From positions 1 to 21,333 of the IMG/VR virus record IMGVR_UViG_3300018420_000144: 21,333 nucleotides of DNA. The stretch is one strand, 5' to 3'. Both the position numbers and the translations under genes were made by a program. The notes under the pieces are model-generated. The model had not been told where the DNA came from, searched no databases, and was given only the letters and a program-made list of their open reading frames with translations. Shown in pieces: positions 1 through 8,800 of this stretch (its first letter is position 1; each line of letters begins with the position of its first letter). This stretch comes from a virus.

Positions 1-3000
1 CATTCTACCGCCAGCAAGTGCTGTCCAAGTAGTTGTTGCAGGAAGTGTTCCACCTGTTGTCCATGTTACACCGTCTGCGGAAACATTTGTGCCGTTTCCT
101 GTTGCGCTTGGTAAAGCAATAAACTTACCACCGTTTGATGTACCTGATTTGTCAAATTCTACTATAGCACCAGTGCTACTGTTTATAGATGTTATTGTAA
201 GCACTATATCGTTTGCTGGTGTTGCACCACCAACTGCTGTACCTAAAATAGTAACTGTCTCTAATCTTCCGTAACCAGTACCACCTGCTTTTAAAACAAC
301 TTCATACTTTGTACCTTTCTTGAAAACATCAAATGTAGCATTAATACCAGATCCTGTAGTAGAATTCGGTGCTGTATTAAGGTAATTTTCAAAAATGTTT
401 TGGTAGTGTAAGTCAGCCCAAGTAGTAGTAGCAGCCAATGTTCTTGCTGTTTCGCTTCTTGGTGGTGCACCAAATGTAACATTTGGTTGAATTACATATG
501 TAGTTGATGCATCCGGTGCTGAAATTGTAGTACCTGGAATTTCATGATCCCAACCTGCTGTACCTGTAGAAGGTTTTGTTACTGTAGCAACTTTTGTTCC
601 TGAGTTGTAAGTATCAATTATACCTATTTGTCCAATACCATTACCACCGTTTAGGTAAACTCTCATACCAATGTATGCTGTACTTGTTTGACTGTCTGTT
701 GCAGCAATGGTAATCTGTGTAGTTGTACCACCTTGTGCAGTGTTTGCTGATTGTATGTAACCAAATCCACCAAAGTTACCTGCGGCTTCTGGTGCATTTG
801 TTGAATCGTCTACATTGTCAAGCAGTCTAACATTGAATACTGCATCATCTCTAATTTCTTTTCCTAATTCTGAAGACGCATCAGATCCAGCACCAAACAG
901 TCCCATATCTGCTTCTGTATATTCTGAACCAGCATTATTATATTCTAGTGTGAAAATTTTATCTGCACCGTCTGTAGTTACTGATCCTACTGTTGCTTCG
1001 AATTGAAGTCTGTTGTCTACTATAGATGTTCCTGTAGTTTCTGTGCTATCAAATCCTTCTGCTACTGATCCAAAGTCACCGTAAGAATTGTTACCGTTGG
1101 TTCCTCTAATTCTTCCACCTTCAGTTGACAGGTATCCAATGTGTGAGTAGTAAGTAAACACTGATACAAGCTCTGCTCTACCATTGTTTGCTACCCAAGC
1201 ACCAATACCGTCGGAAATTACCTGTGTAAAGTCGTTGGATACTATTGAATCATTACCACCATTGTGTAATGCTCCGTCAATTTTTTGTCCTATGGCTGCG
1301 TTACCAAATGTTGTAACGTTTTGTACATAAGGCGAACGTGAAATAATCCAACCTCTGAAATCATCTGGTCCCCAACCTGGATCAAGTGATGCATATGCAC
1401 CCGCTGACACTCTTGATGTTCCATACTCGTTTGGTTGTAAAAGGTCGCCATTTAAGCCATCTAGTGTTTGGTTTCTTACACCAGTTCCGTTTCTTAAGTA
1501 ATAGAAATATTCTTCTTGTGATCCTGTAACTGCATTTGCATAGTATCTTGCAGCATATCGTGACTTGTAGTTGGAAGTCCACTGCAGATCCCATTTAAGT
1601 GCATCTATATAAGTGTCAACATCTCTTGCACAAGCAGTTTCATCGTACAACATTTCAACATTTGCACTTCCTGATGCAGTAGTTAATGTTACTGCACTAC
1701 CTGCATATCGTGAAGTTGCAATTTTAAACTGTGTTGCACTAACAACATCGTACACATAGTATGTTGTACCTGCAACAATATTTCCAAAGGTTGTACCTGT
1801 AAATTTAATTGCTGCATTTCTTTTCAACCAACCTGTATCACTTATAGTAATAACATCTGTTGTTATTGTTGTGTTTGTTATAGTGCCACTGAATGCATCG
1901 TCTATGTAAGCAGCAACTTCTGCTTTAATAAAGTCTCTGTTTTCTTCTAGTTTTAATCTAGCGTAGTCTCTATTTCTAATTTCAGTTGCACAAACGTCAC
2001 CTTCATCAGTTGCACTGTAGAATATTGTGTCTAGTTTATCCATCAACAACGCAACTCTTGCTGCCGCTGTTGCGTCACTATTTAAGTAAGTTGCAGTGTC
2101 GCCTGCAATCACAGTTGCTAGATATTTAAAAGCAGCTCTTGTTGCAGTCTTTTGTCCTAAAGTGTAAACATCACTTGAAGTACTACGCAAGTATGCTAAT
2201 GATGCAATATGTGTAGCAAAATTTGTTGAGTCTGCATTAATTGCGCCTGCGCCTAACATAAAGTCAAACATTACTGCTTCAAGTATTAATCTTGTATCTC
2301 TTTTACACTTAGCCTCGTCATATACAAGTGTAGGATAGTTAGTATCAATGTAACTGTCAACCAGTGTTACAAGGGCCTCTTGCTGCGCATCTAAGGTCTC
2401 TGCAGCGGTGATAAGTGCTGTAGTTGAACTTACAGCATTCGTTACTGCTGGATAGTTTTCTACGTGTGCAGGTACACTTAAACCAGTTGCGTCTGTTAAT
2501 GTAAACACACTACCACCAAATGTTTCACTAACTGTAAATGTGTTAGCGGCTGGTGTGCTTATAATCCAATACTTTGTATCTTTTACTAAGTTATTAGACG
2601 CTTCTAATGGAATAAATGCATCACCAACTTGTAAATTGTGTGCTGCACTTGTTGTTATAACATTTGATGCTGTTGTAGTTACAGTAACAAACGGTAAGTC
2701 TGCTCCTGTTGAATCTCCAGCAAGTGTGTTAAGAATAATATCAAAGTTATTTTCAATAACTGTTGCAACAGATGCACCAGCATCTGCATTCATGTATTGT
2801 GGAATTGTACTTTGTAAACCTGTAATAGTTGTACTTCTAGCAACTTTTGCTAACAATTCTTTCAAATAGTTATATGCTGAAATTGTTTGTGTAACTGCAT
2901 TGCTATTTAATGCACTTGTAGAACTATTTCCATCCCAATATGCTTTTGCTGCATTAAGTATTTGATAGTTTCCACCATATGTTAAATCATAACTAAATGC

Positions 3001-5826
3001 GTCAACAATATATCCAACATCTTGTCTACACTTTGTCTTACTATATTTTAGTGTAGGAAAGTTATTTGTAATATACTGTATAACTTCTTCTTGTAAGAAT
3101 TTTTTGTTGTACTCAATATTTTTCTTAGCAGTACCATATCCTGACAAGTAAGATGAATTATAACCTGTTGGCTCTGTTAAGTTGGTTGTATGTTTTACAC
3201 CAAGTTTAAAATCAATTTGCTCTGCTATCACATCAACTAATTTTGATGTAATTCCTGCAGTTTCAGCGTCATCTGCTAAAGGCCATGTTTGATCTTGTGA
3301 AGTTGTATTTCCTGTAGTAGGAGTAACTGATGTACCGTCAACAACATTACCAATAAATCCTTTAATATGTTTTAAAGTTTCTATAGAATAATAAGAATCA
3401 GTAACATCTGTATTACTATCTGCTTCTTGTTGTGCTGCAACATTTGTTGAACGAACCTCGTCGCCTAATATAACTGTTTCTGCAGGAACAATAATAGGTA
3501 ATATCTCTTTGTATCTACCTGACTTAACGTTAATTGTAACATTAGGTACTAATCTTGTAGGAATAGCACTTGTGTCGCCTGCTGTAATTGTATCAGTAAC
3601 AATTTTCATTAGCGTAGCGATTGTAGCCGATACTCCTGCTTCTGTAGTGTAGTTAGTATCAATGTACTGTGCTGCTACCGCTGTTGAGTCATTGCTGTCT
3701 TGGTACGCTGTTGCCGGTGCAGTGTTATTCAAAACACTATTAATTATTGTTTCTAAATGTCCGTATGCAGCAACAGATTGTTCTGCCTCTGCAGCCAATC
3801 CTGCTCCACCATATACTTTATCTTCTGATGGGTCTGAAAATTCACCGTCTGCACTAAATCCGTTTACAAAAGATAACGCTGCTGCACGTACTTTTAAATT
3901 TCCGCCGTGTCCAATATCCCAGATAAGTCTGTCAATAATAAATCCAACATCTCTTTCACATTTATATTCATCAAAGTCAAAATTTTCCCAGATACTTCCT
4001 GGTGTTGCATTTGCTACTTGATACTCTATGTAACTAGAAGTTTCTCTTTGTAAAAATATTCTATTTCTTTCTAATAGATACTGTGCGTTAGGATTTCTTG
4101 GTCCGTTTTCTACTTGTTCACATGCATATCTGATTGACTTGAATGGTTTATCTACAGTTCTTCCGTATGTTGGTGCAGGTCCGTCTGTACCATGAGGAGC
4201 AACATAATAAACTTGATCTGTTGCACCTAGTGTTCTCCATTCAGGTAGTGTTCCGCTTGAAACTAATACTTGTCCTTCTGTACCAATTGGTAATCTAGCA
4301 GGTCCTGCTCCTGAATAGTAAACAAGATCTCCTGTTGCACTTAGTACATCTATATCGCTACCAACGGTAAACGCATTCCAGTAACTACCTGTTACATCTT
4401 GATCTGGTCTTGAATTATCTGCTCCGCCACCTTCTGCGCCTATAGTAGATCCATCGTCTGCTTCTGATCTATGATTTTGAATACAAACATAATTGTTTGC
4501 ACCAAATCTGACCAAATCGCCTTTGAAGTATTCTCTGTCATCAGTCCATGTGCCTGTCCAGTTTAATCCTTCGTTAAGTTGATCCCAATAAGTTGCGTTT
4601 CCTGGTAGTGCTGCTACTGTAGCAGTCATTGTACCTGTTGCTGACGTAGGTGTAAATACTGTTCCGCCAGGTGTAGTTGAAATCGTAAATTCTGTTCCGC
4701 TGTCTACTGTTTTAATATAGTAAGTTGCACTTGTAAATACATTTCCAAATGTAGTACCTGACAATTGAATTGCCATGTTTGCAACCATACCTGTTGTATC
4801 GTCAGCAGTAAATATGTTTGTTCCTGCTGCTGTTTCTGATACTGTTGCTGTTATAGATGAACTATCTATTTTAGCTCTATATGTAAATCCGTTTAATCTT
4901 ACTACTTCACCAATTTTGTAACTTGTACCAATTGCCCAATCATTTGAGAATGTATAGTTTTCTGCAAATAGATCCCAATCTGTATTTCCAGAAGCAGTTG
5001 GAACTGTTCCTGTGTGTGTTGATTTTGAAACATATTGGTTACCACCGTATCTTACTATATCACCATTTTGATATGGTGTACTGATGCTCCATGTATCTTC
5101 AAATTCTAAACCTTCTACAAATTGATTCCATGATCCTGCTGCCACGTCAGCAGCAAAATCTGCTGTTGATGTGTGATGTTCACCTGCAGGTACAACCCAT
5201 AAACCGGCTCCCTGTTTTACAACATCATTTGCTTTGTATCTTGTTGCTTGTGCCCATGCGCCTTTGTAGTCAATACCTGTGTTAAAAGTATCCCAATATG
5301 CTGTATCGGCTTCTTGTCCTAGTGCTGCATCTGCTGTTGACGTATGTCCTGTTTTACATCTATATGTATAACCGCCATATCTTACCAAATCACCAACTAG
5401 GTATCTAGTTGATATTGCCCAATCTGCTTTCCAGTCTAATCCTTCTGCATATAAATCCCATTTGGCTTGATCGGCTTCTAATCCTGTGCTTGTTTCAACT
5501 CCGGAAGATCCTGATGATGCTGCACTATTAGAAGTATGAGCAGTGTTTGCAATGTATAAACTGCCTCCATATCTAACAACATCATTTAGTGCGTACGATG
5601 TGCTTACAGACCATTCGTCTCTCCAACGTTGTCCGTCACTCATCTGGTTCCATTTACTTGGAACAAAGTCTAAGTCTGTGTAAAAATTGTTGTCAGATGT
5701 ATGTCCTACAGCACAAATATAAGTTTTTCCACCGTATTTTACTACATCGTCAATGTAATATTGCGTTGAACCTGTCCAGTCGCCCTTCCAGACAAATCTA
5801 ATTCTACCTAATTTAAACTCTGCCAT
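1..5826 (-). CDS. Giant fibre-like virion structural protein, 3' end outside window
   Basis: Open from the ATG at 5826 (begins MAEFKLGRIRF) to the left edge: 1942 codons without a stop in the stretches I checked. It is a paralogue of the next gene upstream (start 11481). Seen in order: seven CBM5/12-like Trp/Tyr repeats (residues about 7-489), a pectin-lyase-like beta-helix opening (GRTVDKPFKSIRYA; later YKEILPIIVPAETVILG), four copies of a Cys-Arg-Asp motif over about 800 residues, and a conserved core (SLDPGWGPDD, DGALHNGG, NGNNSYGDFGS). A GGATPAND module follows, then the first blade of an Asp-box propeller at the edge. By alignment with its paralogue it carries about 720 extra residues before the propeller, so the full protein may be near 2600 residues (inference). 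Such proteins are annotated as structural or tail-fibre-like in marine T4-like phages. The late promoter lies 23 bases upstream of the ATG; the Shine-Dalgarno is weak (GGAAG). The exact virion position is unknown. Confidence 0.85.
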   Translation of the reverse strand, partial: MAEFKLGRIRFVWKGDWTGSTQYYIDDVVKYGGKTYICAVGHTSDNNFYTDLDFVPSKWNQMSDGQRWRDEWSVSTSYALNDVVRYGGSLYIANTAHTSNSAASSGSSGVETSTGLEADQAKWDLYAEGLDWKADWAISTRYLVGDLVRYGGYTYRCKTGHTSTADAALGQEADTAYWDTFNTGIDYKGAWAQATRYKANDVVKQGAGLWVVPAGEHHTSTADFAADVAAGSWNQFVEGLEFEDTWSISTPYQNGDIVRYGGNQYVSKSTHTGTVPTASGNTDWDLFAENYTFSNDWAIGTSYKIGEVVRLNGFTYRAKIDSSSITATVSETAAGTNIFTADDTTGMVANMAIQLSGTTFGNVFTSATYYIKTVDSGTEFTISTTPGGTVFTPTSATGTMTATVAALPGNATYWDQLNEGLNWTGTWTDDREYFKGDLVRFGANNYVCIQNHRSEADDGSTIGAEGGGADNSRPDQDVTGSYWNAFTVGSDIDVLSATGDLVYYSGAGPARLPIGTEGQVLVSSGTLPEWRTLGATDQVYYVAPHGTDGPAPTYGRTVDKPFKSIRYACEQVENGPRNPNAQYLLERNRIFLQRETSSYIEYQVANATPGSIWENFDFDEYKCERDVGFIIDRLIWDIGHGGNLKVRAAALSFVNGFSADGEFSDPSEDKVYGGAGLAAEAEQSVAAYGHLETIINSVLNNTAPATAYQDSNDSTAVAAQYIDTNYTTEAGVSATIATLMKIVTDTITAGDTSAIPTRLVPNVTINVKSGRYKEILPIIVPAETVILGDEVRSTNVAAQQEADSNTDVTDSYYSIETLKHIKGFIGNVVDGTSVTPTTGNTTSQDQTWPLADDAETAGITSKLVDVIAEQIDFKLGVKHTTNLTEPTGYNSSYLSGYGTAKKNIEYNKKFLQEEVIQYITNNFPTLKYSKTKCRQDVGYIVDAFSYDLTYGGNYQILNAAKAYWDGNSSTSALNSNAVTQTISAYNYLKELLAKVARSTTITGLQSTIPQYMNADAGASVATVIENNFDIILNTLAGDSTGADLPFVTVTTTASNVITTSAAHNLQVGDAFIPLEASNNLVKDTKYWIISTPAANTFTVSETFGGSVFTLTDATGLSVPAHVENYPAVTNAVSSTTALITAAETLDAQQEALVTLVDSYIDTNYPTLVYDEAKCKRDTRLILEAVMFDFMLGAGAINADSTNFATHIASLAYLRSTSSDVYTLGQKTATRAAFKYLATVIAGDTATYLNSDATAAARVALLMDKLDTIFYSATDEGDVCATEIRNRDYARLKLEENRDFIKAEVAAYIDDAFSGTITNTTITTDVITISDTGWLKRNAAIKFTGTTFGNIVAGTTYYVYDVVSATQFKIATSRYAGSAVTLTTASGSANVEMLYDETACARDVDTYIDALKWDLQWTSNYKSRYAARYYANAVTGSQEEYFYYLRNGTGVRNQTLDGLNGDLLQPNEYGTSRVSAGAYASLDPGWGPDDFRGWIISRSPYVQNVTTFGNAAIGQKIDGALHNGGNDSIVSNDFTQVISDGIGAWVANNGRAELVSVFTYYSHIGYLSTEGGRIRGTNGNNSYGDFGSVAEGFDSTETTGTSIVDNRLQFEATVGSVTTDGADKIFTLEYNNAGSEYTEADMGLFGAGSDASSELGKEIRDDAVFNVRLLDNVDDSTNAPEAAGNFGGFGYIQSANTAQGGTTTQITIAATDSQTSTAYIGMRVYLNGGNGIGQIGIIDTYNSGTKVATVTKPSTGTAGWDHEIPGTTISAPDASTTYVIQPNVTFGAPPRSETARTLAATTTWADLHYQNIFENYLNTAPNSTTGSGINATFDVFKKGTKYEVVLKAGGTGYGRLETVTILGTAVGGATPANDIVLTITSINSSTGAIVEFDKSGTSNGGKFIALPSATGNGTNVSADGVTWTTGGTLPATTTWTALAGGRM
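1650..1875 (-). repeat. Recurrent beta module, copy C
   Basis: About 70 residues reading NAAIKFTGTTFGNIVAGTTY, then YVYDVVSATQFKIATS and AVTLTTASGSANVEM. It ends directly before the fourth Cys-Arg-Asp motif (YDETACARD). GTTFGN and the V-x-S-x-T-x-F-x-I pattern are shared with copy A. Confidence 0.6.
2477..2690 (-). repeat. Recurrent beta module, copy B
   Basis: About 70 residues reading ITTSAAHNLQVGDAFIPLE, then KYWIISTPAANTFTVS and GGSVFTLTDATG. It is the second, more divergent copy of the module inserted in CBM-like repeat 6, and lies between the second and third Cys-Arg-Asp motifs. Confidence 0.55.
4360..5805 (-). repeat. Seven tandem CBM5/12-like repeats in the giant partial protein
   Basis: Seven repeats follow W-x5-Y-x2-xD-[VI]-V-x-[YFL]-G/N-x2-Y-x-C/A-x3-HTS and end in an aromatic block such as KWDLYAEG or YWDTFNTG. 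Examples are WAISTRYLVGDLVRYGGYTY and WSISTPYQNGDIVRYGGNQY. The spacing of Trp, Tyr, GD and GG matches the small chitin/cellulose-binding module CBM5/12 (ChtBD3 type). Repeat 6 is split by an inserted beta module. Carbohydrate binding is an inference from the pattern. The repeats lie at the N-terminus, which in classical T4 fibres faces the virion, so they could equally be a shaft or attachment region. Confidence 0.7.
4615..4865 (-). repeat. Recurrent beta module, copy A (inside CBM-like repeat 6)
   Basis: About 80 residues with the signatures MAIQLSGTTFGNV, TYYIKTVDSGTEFTIS and GGTVFTPTSATG, placed between the GG..Y half and the closing YWDQLNEG half of the sixth CBM-like repeat. The same pattern recurs at about 2477-2690 and 1650-1875 in the same gene. 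It resembles a short beta domain seen widely in marine phage structural proteins; no function is claimed. Confidence 0.65.
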
Positions 5827-5848
5827 TTTTTGCTTCCATTGTTGTTAT

Positions 5849-5857
5849 GTATTTATC
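5849..5857 (-). promoter_or_regulatory. T4-type late promoter (GATAAATAC) for the partial giant gene
   Basis: The minus strand reads GATAAATAC in the short gap between two giant genes. It is close to the T4 late consensus TATAAATA and shares TAAATAC with the sites at 18070 and 13374. With T4 spacing the start falls about 20 bases before the ATG, giving a short leader without an obvious hairpin. Confidence 0.7.
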
Positions 5858-5883
5858 AATATGCATCATTATACCGTTCCTCA

Positions 5884-8800
5884 CTACTCAATTCCAAATG
5901 AGTTCATAAACATTGTTTGTGCTAATATGCTGCCTGATATTCCAGCATTTGGTCCTTCAAAATCAGCACGTTGTCTAAATAAGTTTTCTAAACTTGCTAC
6001 GTTACCAATAGCATCTGGACCTACCTTAACAGTACCAGCAATAAAGCTCGCTGTCAATAAATCCGAACCACCAACATTCAATCTATTTTGTAAATAAGAT
6101 TTAATTGCTCTTTGCGTAGGCACTACATTGTTACTGTCCTGTGAAAATAAAGGATCAGTTGAAAATTCTCTAACAACTGCCCCTGATCCACCTAGTCTAA
6201 CACCGCCAAGTGCTAATTCTGTTAGTCCGCCAAAGTCGAAGAAGTCAGCACTAATAGTAACAATACCAGTTGCCTGTTCAACAGCAAACAATTCTCCGCA
6301 ACGGAAGTTACCGTTTTGGTCTGTGGATGTGTAGAATACTCTACCACCGTTGTTTTCATAAACTTCGTTTTCCGGAGCATAAACAAAAGTTGCTGCTTGA
6401 TACAATGTTGGATAATTAGTTTGTTCAAAGTTTCCTGTTCCGACATCAAGGAAATCATGTCCTGTGATTCTAACCTGTGAATATCTTTGTCTAATTTCTA
6501 CTTGTGATGTATGTTCAAGGAAATCATCTAAAGTTAGTTTAGGTGTTATTCTAAATCTTACAGTTTTGTTTCCTTTTGCATCTTCATCTAGTAATTCTTC
6601 AGTCTGTGTAGTATAGAATTCAGTTGCACCTCTAAATCTTAATTGTGTACCAGGTCCTGGTACAGGTCCAACTATACCTGATATTGTTACAAATTGTCCT
6701 GAAGGTATGTTATCTGCAAAACCATCTCCAAGCACAGTGACTTGTGTGCTTGATGTTCTATAACCTGAACCTCTGTTTACCCAGCCTGGTTGTGCAAGTA
6801 CTCTGTCAGCAATCCTTATCTCAGCATATGCGTCTACTGTGTTGTTAGGATCAACAAACGTTAGTGTAGGTTGGAAAGTTTCATATCCACTGCCTGGTTC
6901 CCACATTCTAATTTCGTTAATGTTTCTTGATTCAACAATTACTCTTCCTTTTGCTCTACATCCAGTTAGTATTTTTTCTCCCTGGCTACTGTTCTTAGGA
7001 ACAACAATCCATGTACCTGTACTATTTGAAAATGTAGTAGAGTCAGTAAGTGTTATATCTGGATTACCAAAACCAACAGTATCCCATTCCAATTTATTTG
7101 TTAATGTTCTAGTAGTCCAAGTTACACAATCTTCTGATGTTGCTGCAAATTGTGTTGTCAAATCAGCAGGAACATCACCTGAGATAGGTCTTAATCCGTT
7201 ATCACCTACAGCAAAGAAAACTCCTTGTCCGTATGCTATTTTTTTCCAATAGTGTGCGGTTGAACCATCTTGTGTAGGCATTGTTCCGCCGTACCAAGTA
7301 ACACTATTATAACTATATGAAAGATCACCTGTTGTTGAAATAGCAACCCATCTGTTATTTCCGTATGTAATTGATGTCCATTCTTTTGTAGCAGAGTCAT
7401 CAATCACATCCATAATTTCTGCATTCCATGTCCAAGTATCTGTAAGTGCGTTGTATTCACCTATTGCAGCAAAGTTTCCTGTATCACAAATAGCAACAAA
7501 CTTTCCTTTACCGTACGCTACAGATTTCCATTTGTTAAATGTTGAATCTCCTATGTTTGGTAATTCAGTTTCCGTCCAACTTGCTCCACCGTCAATACTA
7601 TAAATTCCTTTATCGGCTGTTTCAGATACTGCAAGGAATACTCCATAGTCTCCGTTACCTACAAGTGATTTACCGTATGCCATATCAGTCCATGTACTAT
7701 CTACAGGAAGTGATACCGCTGTCCAATTTATACCGTTTTTAGAATAAAGTCCAATTCCAGAATTATATGCAACTGCCGCAAATCTATTTGATCCTGCTGC
7801 TAGTGCTCTCCAATCTCCGCCTTGTGGTAGAGTTTCTTGTGTCCAATTAGTTCCGTCAATACTGTAACTACTGTCAGTGCTAGAGCTAGGTAATAACACA
7901 AATCTTCCGCTTTGTGCAATTCCTGTTACTGATACTGCTGTAAGAGTGTTTGTACTATCTTCAGACACACCTGCAACTTCTAGATAACAATCGTTTTCAG
8001 GTGTTGCACCACCTAGTTCGTCACCTGGAATAGTAATAGTTGCTCCTACAGTATATCCTGCTCCAATGCTGACTATACTTGCAACATATTTTCTTCCTAA
8101 TTTAGTTACATCAAATGTTGCATCTTCAATTACATTGTCTCCGCCGCCAGTTCCTGTAACACCTTGGTATTCTTCTTCTGTTTCGCCATAAGCAATTGAT
8201 GTCCAGGGAGATGCACCTGCTAAGTCTACAACTTCTTGTTCGAAGCCAGGATGTTGGAAAATTGGTCTAGGCTCTAATCTGTATGTGTTGTCAGTAAATA
8301 GTGCTGGCTGACTTGGAAATCCTGGAATAATATGATCCCAACCAGGCTGCCCGTCTGATTCTCTTGCTACTGTTGCTTTTTGATTAATGTTGTTGTAGCC
8401 AGTTACATAACCATACTGTCCTGCACCTTTACCTGAAGTAATAATTAATCGTAACCCAAGAATATCAGCCTCTTCAAAATCACTATTTGTTGCTAGTGTT
8501 AATGTAGTTTCATCACCAAACTGAGCGTTATTACCTATGTTTTGGTATCCGCCTGCACCTGGTGTGCCACCTGAATCGCCTGGTCTGTTTTTTACAAGTG
8601 CTTGATAAATTCCGCCATCACGTGTTTCTTCAAATACTGCTTCTGCATTTGTACCAGCACCTGCAAATTGATATGTAGCGTTTGTATATTCTTGACCTGC
8701 ATTACGATACTCTAGTGCAAGAATTTCATCGTTAACTTCTCCTGCAAAGGCAATACCAATTGTTGCTTGTTCTGTTCTGTTATCAACTTCTGCAAATGCA

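Larger units (their letters stand above)
1572..3978 (-). repeat. Four dispersed Cys-Arg-Asp motif repeats in the giant partial protein
   Basis: Four copies of [FY]-x3-x-C-x-[RQ]-D-x3-[IY]-[IL]-[DE]-x3-[FWM]-D: FDEYKCERDVGFIIDRLIWD (3897-3978), YSKTKCRQDVGYIVDAFSYD (2969-3046), YDEAKCKRDTRLILEAVMFD (2253-2326) and YDETACARDVDTYIDALKWD (1572-1650). They are about 225-310 residues apart. The paralogous 1865-residue protein has one degenerate counterpart (YLQDMISRYVDGFIMD) without the Cys. The extra copies account for most of the size difference between the two giants. Confidence 0.7.

Noticed and set aside
6839-7252. Plus-strand open frame of 137 codons
   Set aside because: Antisense to the propeller region of the giant gene; no independent support.
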